Shown: positions 9,469 through 23,487 of the stretch, piece after piece
How the letters are laid out: every line of letters starts with the position of its first letter
Numbering within the stretch: the first letter of the stretch is position 1
Assembly: GCA_951799425.1 (NCBI GenBank)
Contig: OX637401.1
Location: forward strand, 33,653,780-33,717,779
Source of the DNA: Ilex aquifolium
Taxonomy: Eukaryota > Streptophyta > Magnoliopsida > Aquifoliales > Aquifoliaceae
Reading direction: 5' to 3'
Length of the DNA stretch: 64,000 bases
Made by a program: the position numbers and the translations under genes
Notes under the pieces: model-generated
What the model was told of the DNA's origin: nothing
What the model saw: the letters and a program-made list of their open reading frames with translations, nothing else
Database searches by the model: none

Positions 9469-12400
9469 TTATGTCCGAAATACTAAAGAATGGGAAATTA
9501 CTGTTTTTTCCTAGTGGAGGGGAATGGCCAACTATACCAAACTTCCATCTCCATTTCGAACTTGTTAGAAGATGAATCACCAATTTTGATCTCAATATAT
9601 TGGTTAGGGTTTCAATTTCTCATTTCAATGCCGCAAGAGTTAGCTCAATCCGAGTTCGGGAGAAACAGTTATGTCCGATATACTATTTCATTTTAAAGGA
9701 GGACTACTTATTACATCAAACTTGCGTTACAATAGAGTCCATGCTAGAGGATTTTTCATGACTTTTGATGTGAATAAAATGGTTAGGGATTCAAGAATTC
9801 TTTACAATGCCGCAAGAATCATCTTAATCAGAGACCGGAGTAAAAAGTTATGTCAGAAATACTAAAGAATGGGAAATTACTTTTTTTTCCTAGTGGAGGG
9901 GAATGACCAACTATACCAAACTTCCATCACCATTTCGAACTTGTTAGAAGATGAATCACCAATTTTGATCTCAATATATTGGTTAGGGTTTCAAGTTCTC
10001 ATTTCAATGCCGCAAGAGTTAGCTCAATCCGTGTTCGGGAGAAAAAGTTATGTCCGATATACTATTTCATTTTAAAGGTGGACTACTTATTACACCAAAC
10101 TTGCGTTACAATAGAGCCCATGCTAGAGGATTTTTCATGACTTTTGATGTGAATAAAATGGTTAGGGATTCAAGAATTCTTTACAATGCCGCAAGAATCA
10201 TCTTATTCAGATACCGGAGTAAAAAGTTATGTCAGAAATACTAAAGAATGGGAAATTACTTTTTTTTCCTAGTGGAGGGGAATGACCAAATATACCAAAC
10301 TTCCATCACCATTTCGAACTTGTTAGAAGATGAATCACCAATTTTGATCTCAATATATTGGTTAGGGTTTCAAGTTCTCATTTCAATGCCGCAAGAGTTA
10401 GCTCAATCCGAGTTCGGGAGAAAAAGTTATGTCCGATATACTATTTCATTTTAAAGGTGGACTACTTATTACACCAAACTTGCGTTACAAACGAGCCCAT
10501 GCTAGAGGATTTTTCATGACTTTTGATGTGAATAAAATGGTTAGGGATTCAAGAATTCTTTACAATGCCGCAAGAATCATCTTAATCAGAGACCGGAGTA
10601 AAAAGTTATGTCCGAAATACTAAAGAATGGGAAATTACTGTTTTTTCCTAGTGGAGGGGAATGGCCAACTATACCAAACTTCCATCTCCATTTCGAACTT
10701 GTTAGAAGATGAATCACCAATTTTGATCTCAATATATTGGTTAGGGTTTCAATTTCTCATTTCAATGCCGCAAGAGTTAGCTCAATCCGAGTTCGGGAGA
10801 AACAGTTATGTCCGATATACTATTTCATTTTAAAGGAGGACTACTTATTACATCAAACTTGCGTTACAATAGAGTCCATGCTAGAGGATTTTTCATGACT
10901 TTTGATGTGAATAAAATGGTTAGGGATTCAAGAATTCTTTACAATGCCGCAAGAATCATCTTAATCAGAGACCGGAGTAAAAAGTTATGTCAGAAATACT
11001 AAAGAATGGGAAATTACTTTTTTTTCCTAGTGGAGGGGAATGACCAACTATACCAAACTTCCATCACCATTTCGAACTTGTTAGAAGATGAATCACCAAT
11101 TTTGATCTCAATATATTGGTTAGGGTTTCAAGTTCTCATTTCAATGCCGCAAGAGTTAGCTCAATCCGTGTTCGGGAGAAAAAGTTATGTCCGATATACT
11201 ATTTCATTTTAAAGGTGGACTACTTATTACACCAAACTTGCGTTACAATAGAGCCCATGCTAGAGGAGTTTTCATGACTTTTGATGTGAATAAAATGGTT
11301 AGGGATTCAAGAATTCTTTACAATGCCGCAAGAATCATCTTATTCAGATACCGGAGTAAAAAGTTATGTCCGAAATACTAAAGAATGGGAAATTACTTTT
11401 TTTTCCTAGTGGAGGGGAATGACCAAATATACCAAACTTCCATCACCATTTCGAACTTGTTAGAAGATGAATCACCAATTTTGATCTCAATATATTGGTT
11501 AGGGTTTCAAGTTCTCATTTCAATGCCGCAAGAGTTTGCTCAATCCGAGTTCGGGAGAAAAAGTTATGTCCGATATACTATTTCATTTTAAAGGTGGACT
11601 ACTTATTACACCAAACTTGCGTTACAATAGAGCCCATGCTAGAGGATTTTTCATGACTTTTGATGTGAATAAAATGGTTAGGGATTCAAGAATTCTTTAC
11701 AATGCCGCAAGAATCATCTTATTCAGAGACCGGAGTAAAAAGTTATGTCCGAAATACTAAAGAATGGGAAATTACTTTTTTTTCCTAGTGGAGGGAAATG
11801 ACCAACTATACCAAACTTCCATCACCATTTCGAACTTGTTAGAAGATGAATTACCAATTTTGATCTCAATATATTGTTTAGGGTTTCAAGTTCTCATTTC
11901 AATGCCGCAAGAGTTAGCTCAATCCGAGTTCGGGAGAAAAAGTTATGTCCGATATACTATTTCATTTTAAAGGAGGACTACTTATTACACCAAACTTGCG
12001 TTACAATAGAGCCCATGCTAGAGGATTTTTCATGACTTTTGATGTGAATAAAATGGTTAGGGATTCAAGAATTCTTTACAATGCCGCAAGAATCATCTTA
12101 TTTAGAGACCGGAGTAAAAAGTTATGTCAGAAATACTAAAGAATGGGAAATTACTTTTTTTTCCTAGTGGAGGGGATGGCCAACTATACCAAACTTCCAT
12201 CACCATTTCGAACTTGTTAGAAGATGAATCAGCAATTTTGATCTCAATATATTGGTTAGGGTTTCAAGTTCTCATTTCAATGCCGCAAGAGTTAGCTCAA
12301 TCCGAGTTCGGGAGAAAAAGTTATGTCCGATATACTATTTCATTTTAAAGGAGGACTACTTATTACACCAAACTTGCGTTACAAACGAGCCCATGCTAGA

Positions 12401-12499
12401 GGATTTTTCATGACTTTTGATGTGAATAAAATGGTTAGGGATTCAAGAATTCTTTACAATGCAGCAAGAATCATCTTAATCAGAGACCGGAGTAAAAAG
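9469..12499 (+). repeat. 3-unit HOR (two copies of 1137 bp) plus two linking units
   Basis: Copy 1 is 9469-10605 and copy 2 is 10606-11742. Order in each: a unit with ACTGTTTTTTCC, TCCATCTCC and GAGAAACAG; a unit with TCCGTGTTCGG and a half B with CAGATACCGG; a unit with CCAAATATACC. Copy 2 also has GAGGAGTTTTCATG in its second unit and GAGTTTGCTC in its third. Two units follow: 11743 (GAATTACC plus ATATTGTTTAGGG, the first copy of the 'C' type used in later HORs) and 12122 (private GAATCAGCAATT). Half B of units 9091, 10227 and 12122 shares TACAAACGAGCC. Confidence 0.87.
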
Positions 12500-15400
12500 T
12501 TATGTCCGAAATACTAAAGAATGGGAAATTACTGTTTTTTCCTAGTGGAGGGGAATGGCCAACTATACCAAACTTCCATCTCCATTTCGAACTTGTTAGA
12601 AGATGAATCACCAATTTTGATCTCAATATATTGGTTAGGGTTTCAATTTCTCATTTCAATGCCGCAAGAGTTAGCTCAATCCGAGTTCGGGAGAAACAGT
12701 TATGTCCGATATACTATTTCATTTTAAAGGAGGACTACTTATTACATCAAACTTGCGTTACAATAGAGTCCATGCTAGAGGATTTTTCATGACTTTTGAT
12801 GTGAATAAAATGGTTAGGGATTCAAGAATTCTTTACAATGCCGCAAGAATCATCTTAATCAGAGACCGGAGTAAAAAGTTATGTCAGAAATACTAAAGAA
12901 TGGGAAATTACTTTTTTTTCCTAGTGGAGGGGAATGACCAACTATACCAAACTTCCATCACCATTTCGAACTTGTTAGAAGATGAATCACCAATTTTGAT
13001 CTCAATATATTGGTTAGGGTTTCAAGTTCTCATTTCAATGCCGCAAGAGTTAGCTCAATCCGTGTTCGGGAGAAAAAGTTATGTCCGATATACTATTTCA
13101 TTTTAAAGGTGGACTACTTATTACACCAAACTTGCGTTACAATAGAGCCCATGCTAGAGGAGTTTTCATGACTTTTGATGTGAATAAAATGGTTAGGGAT
13201 TCAAGAATTCTTTACAATGCCGCAAGAATCATCTTATTCAGATACCGGAGTAAAAAGTTATGTCCGAAATACTAAAGAATGGGAAATTACTTTTTTTTCC
13301 TAGTGGAGGGGAATGACCAAATATACCAAACTTCCATCACCATTTCGAACTTGTTAGAAGATGAATCACCAATTTTGATCTCAATATATTGGTTAGGGTT
13401 TCAAGTTCTCATTTCAATGCCGCAAGAGTTTGCTCAATCCGAGTTCGGGAGAAAAAGTTATGTCCGATATACTATTTCATTTTAAAGGTGGACTACTTAT
13501 TACACCAAACTTGCGTTACAATAGAGCCCATGCTAGAGGATTTTTCATGACTTTTGATGTGAATAAAATGGTTAGGGATTCAAGAATTCTTTACAATGCC
13601 GCAAGAATCATCTTATTCAGAGACCGGAGTAAAAAGTTATGTCCGAAATACTAAAGAATGGGAAATTACTTTTTTTTCCTAGTGGAGGGAAATGACCAAC
13701 TATACCAAACTTCCATCACCATTTCGAACTTGTTAGAAGATGAATTACCAATTTTGATCTCAATATATTGTTTAGGGTTTCAAGTTCTCATTTCAATGCC
13801 GCAAGAGTTAGCTCAATCCGAGTTCGGGAGAAAAAGTTATGTCCGATATACTATTTCATTTTAAAGGAGGACTACTTATTACACCAAACTTGCGTTACAA
13901 TAGAGCCCATGCTAGAGGATTTTTCATGACTTTTGATGTGAATAAAATGGTTAGGGATTCAAGAATTCTTTACAATGCAGCAAGAATCATCTTAATCAGA
14001 GACCGGAGTAAAAAGTTATGTCCGAAATACTAAAGAATGGGAAATTACTGTTTTTTCCTAGTGGAGGGGAATGGCCAACTATACCAAACTTCCATCTCCA
14101 TTTCGAACTTGTTAGAAGATGAATCACCAATTTTGATCTCAATATATTGGTTAGGGTTTCAATTTCTCATTTCAATGCCGCAAGAGTTAGCTCAATCCGA
14201 GTTCGGGAGAAACAGTTATGTACGATATACTATTTCATTTTAAAGGAGGACTACTTATTACATCAAACTTGCGTTACAATAGAGTCCATGCTAGAGGATT
14301 TTTCATGACTTTTGATGTGAATAAAATGGTTAGGGATTCAAGAATTCTTTACAATGCCGCAAGAATCATCTTAATCAGAGACCGGAGTAAAAAGTTATGT
14401 CAGAAATACTAAAGAATGGGAAATTACTTTTTTTTCCTAGTGGAGGGGAATGACCAACTATACCAAATTTCCATCACCATTTCGAACTTGTTAGAAGATG
14501 AATCACCAATTTTGATCTCAATATATTGGTTAGGGTTTCAAGTTCTCATTTCAATGCCGCAAGAGTTAGCTCAATCCGTGTTCGGGAGAAAAAGTTATGT
14601 CCGATATACTATTTCATTTTAAAGGTGGACTACTTATTACACCAAACTTGCGTTACAATAGAGCCCATGCTAGAGGAGTTTTCATGACTTTTGATGTGAA
14701 TAAAATGGTTAGGGATTCAAGAATTCTTTACAATGCCGCAAGAATCATCTTATTCAGATACCGGAGTAAAAAGTTATGTCCGAAATACTAAAGAATGGGA
14801 AATTACTTTTTTTTCCTAGTGGAGGGGAATGACCAAATATACCAAACTTCCATCACCATTTCGAACTTGTTAGAAGATGAATCACCAATTTTGATCTCAA
14901 TATATTGGTTAGGGTTTCAAGTTCTCATTTCAATGCCGCAAGAGTTTGCTCAATCCGAGTTCGGGAGAAAAAGTTATGTCCGATATACTATTTCATTTTA
15001 AAGGTGGACTACTTATTACACCAAACTTGCGTTACAATAGAGCCCATGCTAGAGGATTTTTCATGACTTTTGATGTGAATAAAATGGTTAGGGATTCAAG
15101 AATTCTTTACAATGCCGCAAGAATCATCTTATTCAGAGACCGGAGTAAAAAGTTATGTCCGAAATACTAAAGAATGGGAAATTACTTTTTTTTCCTAGTG
15201 GAGGGAAATGACCAACTATACCAAACTTCCATCACCATTTCGAACTTGTTAGAAGATGAATTACCAATTTTGATCTCAATATATTGTTTAGGGTTTCAAG
15301 TTCTCATTTCAATGCCGCAAGAGTTAGCTCAATCCGAGTTCGGGAGAAAAAGTTATGTCCGATATACTATTTCATTTTAAAGGAGGACTACTTATTACAC

Positions 15401-17047
15401 CAAACTTGCGTTACAATAGAGCCCATGCTAGAGGATTTTTCATGACTTTTGATGTGAATAAAATGGTTAGGGATTCAAGAATTCTTTACAATGCAGCAAG
15501 AATCATCTTAATCAGAGACCGGAGTAAAAAGTTATGTCCGAAATACTAAAGAATGGGAAATTTCTGTTTTTTCCTAGTGGAGGGGAATGGCCAACTATAC
15601 CAAACTTCCATCTCCATTTCGAACTTGTTAGAAGATGAATCACCAATTTTGATCTCAATATATTGGTTAGGATTTCAATTTCTCATTTCAATGCCGCAAG
15701 AGTTAGCTCAATCCGAGTTCGGGAGAAACAGTTATGTCCGATATACTATTTCATTTTAAAGGAGGACTACTTATTACATCAAACTTGCGTTACAATAGAG
15801 TCCATGCTAGAGGATTTTTCATGACTTTTGATGTGAATAAAATGGTTAGGGATTCAAGAATTCTTTACAATGCCGCAAGAATCATCTTAATCAGAGACCG
15901 GAGTAAAAAGTTATGTCAGAAATACTAAAGAATGGGAAATTACTTTTTTTTCCTAGTGGAGGGGAATGACCAACTATACCAAACTTCCATCACCATTTCG
16001 AACTTGTTAGAAGATGAATCACCAATTTTGATCTCAATATATTGGTTAGGGTTTCAAGTTCTCATTTCAATGCCGCAAGAGTTAGATCAATCCGTGTTCG
16101 GGAGAAAAAGTTATGTCCGATATACTATTTCATTTTAAAGGTGGACTACTTATTACACCAAACTTGCGTTACAATAGAGCCCATGCTAGAGGAGTTTTCA
16201 TGACTTTTGATGTGAATAAAATGGTTAGGGATTCAAGAATTCTTTACAATGCCGCAAGAATCATCTTATTCAGATACCGGAGTAAAAAGTTATGTCCGAA
16301 ATACTAAAGAATGGGAAATTACTTTTTTTTCCTAGTGGAGGGGAATGACCAAATATACCAAACTTCCATCACCATTTCGAACTTGTTAGAAGATGAATCA
16401 CCAATTTTGATCTCAATATATTGGTTAGGGTTTCAAGTTCTCATTTCAATGCCGCAAGAGTTTGCTCAATCCGAGTTCGGGAGAAAAAGTTATGTCCGAT
16501 ATACTATTTCATTTTAAAGGTGGACTACTTATTACACCAAACTTGCGTTACAATAGAGCCCATGCTAGAGGATTTTTCATGACTTTTGATGTGAATAAAA
16601 TGGTTAGGGATTCAAGAATTCTTTACAATGCCGCAAGAATCATCTTATTCAGAGACCGGAGTAAAAAGTTATGTCCGAAATACTAAAGAATGGGAAATTA
16701 CTTTTTTTTCCTAGTGGAGGGAAATGACCAACTATACCAAACTTCCATCACCATTTCGAACTTGTTAGAAGATGAATTACCAATTTTGATCTCAATATAT
16801 TGTTTAGGGTTTCAAGTTCTCATTTCAATGCCGCAAGAGTTAGCTCAATCCGAGTTCAGGAGAAAAAGTTATGTCCGATATACTATTTCATTTTAAAGGT
16901 GGACTACTTATTACACCAAACTTACGTTACAATAGAGCCCATGCTAGAGGATTTTTCATGACTTTTGATGTGAATAAAATGGTTAGGGATTCAAGAATTC
17001 TTTACAATGCCGCAAGAATCATCTTATTCAGAGACCGGAGTAAAAAG
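12500..17047 (+). repeat. 4-unit HOR, three tandem copies of 1516 bp
   Basis: Copies: 12500-14015, 14016-15531, 15532-17047. Each is the ordered set N (ACTGTTTTTTCC, GAGAAACAG), V (TCCGTGTTCGG, GAGGAGTTTTC, CAGATACCGG), Q (CCAAATATACC, GAGTTTGCTC), C (GAATTACC, ATATTGTTTAGGG). Four-part order and exact spacing make this secure. Differences are few. The third copy changes AAATTACTG to AAATTTCTG and GGTTAGGGTTTC to GGTTAGGATTTC in N, and its C unit has GAGTTCAGG, which is the start of the 6-unit HOR that follows. GTTAGATCAATC near 16086 and TATGTACGATA near 14222 are private. Confidence 0.9.
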
Positions 17048-20000
17048 TTATGTCAGAAATACTAAAGAATGAGAAATTACTTTTGTTTCCTAGTGGAGGG
17101 GATGGCCAACTATACCAAACTTCCATCACCATTTCGAACTTGTTAGAAGATGAATCACCAATTTTGATCTCAATATATTGGTTAGGGTTTGAAGTTCTCA
17201 TTTCAATGCCGCAAGAGTTAGCTCAATCCGAGTTCGGGAGAAAAAGGTATGTCCGATATACTATTTCATTTTAAAGGTGGACTACTTATTACACCAAACT
17301 TGCGTTACAATAGAGCCCATGCTAGAGAATTTTTCATGACTTTTGATGTGAATAAAATGGTTAGGGATTCAAGAATTCTTTATAATGCAGCAAGAATCAT
17401 CTTAATCAGAGACCGGAGTAAAAAGTTATGTCCGAAATACTAAAGAATGGGAAATTACTTTTTTTTCCTAGTGGAGGGAAATGACCAACTATACCAAACT
17501 TCCATCACCATTTCGAACTTGTTAGAAGATGAATTACCAATTTTGATCTCAATATATTGTTTAGGGTTTCAAGTTCTCATTTCAATGCCGCAAGAGTTAG
17601 CTCAATCCGAGTTCGGGAGAAAAAGTTATGTCCGATATACTATTTCATTTTAAAGGAGGACTACTTATTACACCAAACTTGCGTTACAATAGAGCCCATG
17701 CTAGAGGATTTTTCATGACTTTTGATGTGAATAAAATGGTTAGGGATTCAAGAATTCTTTACAATGCAGCAAGAATCATCTTAATCAGAGACCGGAGTAA
17801 AAAGTTATGTCCGAAATACTAAAGAATGGGAAATTTCTGTTTTTTCCTAGTGGAGGGGAATGGCCAACTATACCAAACTTCCATCTCCATTTCGAACTTG
17901 TTAGAAGATGAATCACCAATTTTGATCTCAATATATTGGTTAGGATTTCAATTTCTCATTTCAATGCCGCAAGAGTTAGCTCAATCCGAGTTCGGGAGAA
18001 ACAGTTATGTCCGATATACTATTTCATTTTAAAGGAGGACTACTTATTACATCAAACTTGCGTTACAATAGAGTCCATGCTAGAGGATTTTTCATGACTT
18101 TTGATGTGAATAAAATGGTTAGGGATTCAAGAATTCTTTACAATGCCGCAAGAATCATCTTAATCAGAGACCGGAGTAAAAAGTTATGTCAGAAATACTA
18201 AAGAATGGGAAATTACTTTTTTTTCCTAGTGGAGGGGAATGACCAACTATACCAAACTTCCATCACCATTTCGAACTTGTTAGAAGATGAATCACCAATT
18301 TTGATCTCAATATATTGGTTAGGGTTTCAAGTTCTCATTTCAATGCCGCAAGAGTTAGCTCAATCCGTGTTCGGGAGAAAAAGTTATGTCCGATATACTA
18401 TTTCATTTTAAAGGTGGACTACTTATTACACCAAACTTGCGTTACAATAGAGCCCATGCTAGAGGAGTTTTCATGACTTTTGATGTGAATAAAATGGTTA
18501 GGGATTCAAGAATTCTTTACAATGCCGCAAGAATCATCTTATTCAGATACCGGAGTAAAAAGTTATGTCCGAAATACTAAAGAATGGGAAATTACTTTTT
18601 TTTCCTAGTGGAGGGGAATGACCAAATATACCAAACTTCCATCACCATTTCGAACTTGTTAGAAGATGAATCACCAATTTTGATCTCAATATATTGGTTA
18701 GGGTTTCAAGTTCTCATTTCAATGCCGCAAGAGTTTGCTCAATCCGAGTTCGGGAGAAAAAGTTATGTCCGATATACTATTTCATTTTAAAGGTGGACTA
18801 CTTATTACACCAAACTTGCGTTACAATAGAGCCCATGCTAGAGGATTTTTCATGACTTTTGATGTGAATAAAATGGTTAGGGATTCAAGAATTCTTTACA
18901 ATGCCGCAAGAATCATCTTATTCAGAGACCGGAGTAAAAAGTTATGTCCGAAATACTAAAGAATGGGAAATTACTTTTTTTTCCTAGTGGAGGGAAATGA
19001 CCAACTATACCAAACTTCCATCACCATTTCGAACTTGTTAGAAGATGAATTACCAATTTTGATCTCAATATATTGTTTAGGGTTTCAAGTTCTCATTTCA
19101 ATGCCGCAAGAGTTAGCTCAATCCGAGTTCAGGAGAAAAAGTTATGTCCGATATACTATTTCATTTTAAAGGTGGACTACTTATTACACCAAACTTACGT
19201 TACAATAGAGCCCATGCTAGAGGATTTTTCATGACTTTTGATGTGAATAAAATGGTTAGGGATTCAAGAATTCTTTACAATGCCGCAAGAATCATCTTAT
19301 TCAGAGACCGGAGTAAAAAGTTATGTCAGAAATACTAAAGAATGAGAAATTACTTTTGTTTCCTAGTGGAGGGGATGGCCAACTATACCAAACTTCCATC
19401 ACCATTTCGAACTTGTTAGAAGATGAATCACCAATTTTGATCTCAATATATTGGTTAGGGTTTGAAGTTCTCATTTCAATGCCGCAAGAGTTAGCTCAAT
19501 CCGAGTTCGGGAGAAAAAGGTATGTCCGATATACTATTTCATTTTAAAGGTGGACTACTTATTACACCAAACTTGCGTTACAATAGAGCCCATGCTAGAG
19601 AATTTTTCATGACTTTTGATGTGAATAAAATGGTTAGGGATTCAAGAATTCTTTATAATGCAGCAAGAATCATCTTAATCAGAGACCGGAGTAAAAAGTT
19701 ATGTCCGAAATACTAAAGAATGGGAAATTACTTTTTTTTCCTAGTGGAGGGAAATGACCAACTATACCAAACTTCCATCACCATTTCGAACTTGTTAGAA
19801 GATGAATTACCAATTTTGATCTCAATATATTGTTTAGGGTTTCAAGTTCTCATTTCAATGCCGCAAGAGTTAGCTCAATCCGAGTTCGGGAGAAAAAGTT
19901 ATGTCCGATATACTATTTCATTTTAAAGGAGGACTACTTATTACACCAAACTTGCGTTACAATAGAGCCCATGCTAGAGGATTTTTCATGACTTTTGATG

Positions 20001-20835
20001 TGAATAAAATGGTTAGGGATTCAAGAATTCTTTACAATGCAGCAAGAATCATCTTAATCAGAGACCGGAGTAAAAAGTTATGTCCGAAATACTAAAGAAT
20101 GGGAAATTTCTGTTTTTTCCTAGTGGAGGGGAATGGCCAACTATACCAAACTTCCATCTCCATTTCGAACTTGTTAGAAGATGAATCACCAATTTTGATC
20201 TCAATATATTGGTTAGGATTTCAATTTCTCATTTCAATGCCGCAAGAGTTAGCTCAATCCGAGTTCGGGAGAAACAGTTATGTCCGATATACTATTTCAT
20301 TTTAAAGGAGGACTACTTATTACATCAAACTTGCGTTACAATAGAGTCCATGCTAGAGGATTTTTCATGACTTTTGATGTGAATAAAATGGTTAGGGATT
20401 CAAGAATTCTTTACAATGCCGCAAGAATCATCTTAATCAGAGACCGGAGTAAAAAGTTATGTCAGAAATACTAAAGAATGGGAAATTACTTTTTTTTCCT
20501 AGTGGAGGGGAATGACCAACTATACCAAACTTCCATCACCATTTCGAACTTGTTAGAAGATGAATCACCAATTTTGATCTCAATATATTGGTTAGGGTTT
20601 CAAGTTCTCATTTCAATGCCGCAAGAGTTAGCTCAATCCGTGTTCGGGAGAAAAAGTTATGTCCGATATACTATTTCATTTTAAAGGTGGACTACTTATT
20701 ACACCAAACTTGCGTTACAATAGAGCCCATGCTAGAGGAGTTTTCATGACTTTTGATGTGAATAAAATGGTTAGGGATTCAAGAATTCTTTACAATGCCG
20801 CAAGAATCATCTTATTCAGATACCGGAGTAAAAAG

Positions 20836-21214
20836 TTATGTCCGAAATACTAAAGAATGGGAAATTACTTTTTTTTCCTAGTGGAGGGGAATGACCAAAT
20901 ATACCAAACTTCCATCACCATTTCGAACTTGTTAGAAGATGAATCACCAATTTTGATCTCAATATATTGGTTAGGGTTTCAAGTTCTCATTTCAATGCCG
21001 CAAGAGTTAGCTCAATCCGAGTTCGGGAGAAAAAGGTATGTCCGATATACTATTTCATTTTAAAGGTGGACTACTTATTACACCAAACTTGCGTTACAAT
21101 AGAGCCCATGCTAGAGAATTTTTCATGACTTTTGATGTGAATAAAATGGTTAGGGATTCAAGAATTCTTTATAATGCAGCAAGAATCATCTTAATCAGAG
21201 ACCGGAGTAAAAAG
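20836..21214 (+). repeat. Chimeric unit: Q-type start joined to F-type end
   Basis: The 5' part has the Q marker CCAAATATACC and keeps C at 20980 (GGTTTCAAG), unlike F units, which read GGTTTGAAG. From 21009 the unit reads GAGTTAGCTC (not the Q-type GAGTTTGCTC). It then has the F markers AAAAAGGTATG, GAGAATTTTTC and TATAATGCAG. The switch lies between 20980 and 21009. The expected order is Q, C, F, C. Here Q passes straight into the end of F, removing two units (about 757 bp) while the unit stays 379 bp long. This is the footprint of in-register unequal crossing over or an equivalent deletion. Confidence 0.85.
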
Positions 21215-21819
21215 TTATGTCCGAAATACTAAAGAATGGGAAATTACTTTTTTTTCCTAGTGGAGGGAAATGACCAACTATACCAAACTTCCATCACCAT
21301 TTCGAACTTGTTAGAAGATGAATTACCAATTTTGATCTCAATATATTGTTTAGGGTTTCAAGTTCTCATTTCAATGCCGCAAGAGTTAGCTCAATCCGAG
21401 TTCGGGAGAAAAAGTTATGTCCGATATACTATTTCATTTTAAAGGAGGACTACTTATTACACCAAACTTGCGTTACAATAGAGCCCATGCTAGAGGATTT
21501 TTCATGACTTTTGATGTGAATAAAATGGTTAGGGATTCAAGAATTCTTTACAATGCAGCAAGAATCATCTTAATCAGAGACCGGAGTAAAAAGTTATGTC
21601 CGAAATACTAAAGAATGGGAAATTTCTGTTTTTTCCTAGTGGAGGGGAATGGCCAACTATACCAAACTTCCATCTCCATTTCGAACTTGTTAGAAGATGA
21701 ATCACCAATTTTGATCTCAATATATTGGTTAGGGTTTCAATTTCTCATTTCAATGCCGCAAGAGTTAGCTCAATCCGAGTTCGGGAGAAACAGTTATGTC
21801 CGATATACTATTTCATTTT

Positions 21820-21820
21820 T
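21820..21820 (+). other. Diagnostic A-to-T substitution shared at 2273-bp spacing
   Basis: In the N unit starting 21594 the usual TTTCATTTTAAAGG reads TTTCATTTTTAAGG. The same change occurs in the N unit starting 23867 (base 24093), exactly 2273 bp away, and in no other N unit I inspected. It shows that these two HOR copies are closer to each other than to the copies at 17805 and 20078. It also lengthens a chance open frame in both units. Confidence 0.8.
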
Positions 21821-23487
21821 AAGGAGGACTACTTATTACATCAAACTTGCGTTACAATAGAGTCCATGCTAGAGGATTTTTCATGACTTTTGATGTGAAT
21901 AAAATGGTTAGGGATTCAAGAATTCTTTACAATGCCGCAAGAATCATCTTAATCAGAGACCGGAGTAAAAAGTTATGTCAGAAATACTAAAGAATGGGAA
22001 ATTACTTTTTTTTCCTAGTGGAGGGGAATGACCAACTATACCAAACTTCCATCACCATTTCGAACTTGTTAGAAGATGAATCACCAATTTTGATCTCAAT
22101 ATATTGGTTAGGGTTTCAAGTTCTCATTTCAATGCCGCAAGAGTTAGCTCAATCCGTGTTCGGGAGAAAAAGTTATGTCCGATATACTATTTCATTTTAA
22201 AGGTGGACTACTTATTACACCAAACTTGCGTTACAATAGAGCCCATGCTAGAGGAGTTTTCATGACTTTTGATGTGAATAAAATGGTTAGGGATTCAAGA
22301 ATTCTTTACAATGCCGCAAGAATCATCTTATTCAGATACCGGAGTAAAAAGTTATGTCCGAAATACTAAAGAATGGGAAATTACTTTTTTTTCCTAGTGG
22401 AGGGGAATGACCAAATATACCAAACTTCCATCACCATTTCGAACTTGTTAGAAGATGAATCACCAATTTTGATCTCAATATATTGGTTAGGGTTTCAAGT
22501 TCTCATTTCAATGCCGCAAGAGTTTGCTCAATCCGAGTTCGGGAGAAAAAGTTATGTCCGATATACTATTTCATTTTAAAGGTGGACTACTTATTACACC
22601 AAACTTGCGTTACAATAGAGCCCATGCTAGAGGATTTTTCATGACTTTTGATGTGAATAAAATGGTTAGGGATTCAAGAATTCTTTACAATGCCGCAAGA
22701 ATCATCTTATTCAGAGACCGGAGTAAAAAGTTATGTCCGAAATACTAAAGAATGGGAAATTACTTTTTTTTCCTAGTGGAGGGAAATGACCAACTATACC
22801 AAACTTCCATCACCATTTCGAACTTGTTAGAAGATGAATTACCAATTTTGATCTCAATATATTGTTTAGGGTTTCAAGTTCTCATTTCAATGCCGCAAGA
22901 GTTAGCTCAATCCGAGTTCAGGAGAAAAAGTTATGTCCGATATACTATTTCATTTTAAAGGTGGACTACTTATTACACCAAACTTACGTTACAATAGAGC
23001 CCATGCTAGAGGATTTTTCATGACTTTTGATGTGAATAAAATGGTTAGGGATTCAAGAATTCTTTACAATGCCGCAAGAATCATCTTATTCAGAGACCGG
23101 AGTAAAAAGTTATGTCAGAAATACTAAAGAATGAGAAATTACTTTTGTTTCCTAGTGGAGGGGATGGCCAACTATACCAAACTTCCATCACCATTTCGAA
23201 CTTGTTAGAAGATGAATCACCAATTTTGATCTCAATATATTGGTTAGGGTTTGAAGTTCTCATTTCAATGCCGCAAGAGTTAGCTCAATCCGAGTTCGGG
23301 AGAAAAAGGTATGTCCGATATACTATTTCATTTTAAAGGTGGACTACTTATTACACCAAACTTGCGTTACAATAGAGCCCATGCTAGAGAATTTTTCATG
23401 ACTTTTGATGTGAATAAAATGGTTAGGGATTCAAGAATTCTTTATAATGCAGCAAGAATCATCTTAATCAGAGACCGGAGTAAAAAG

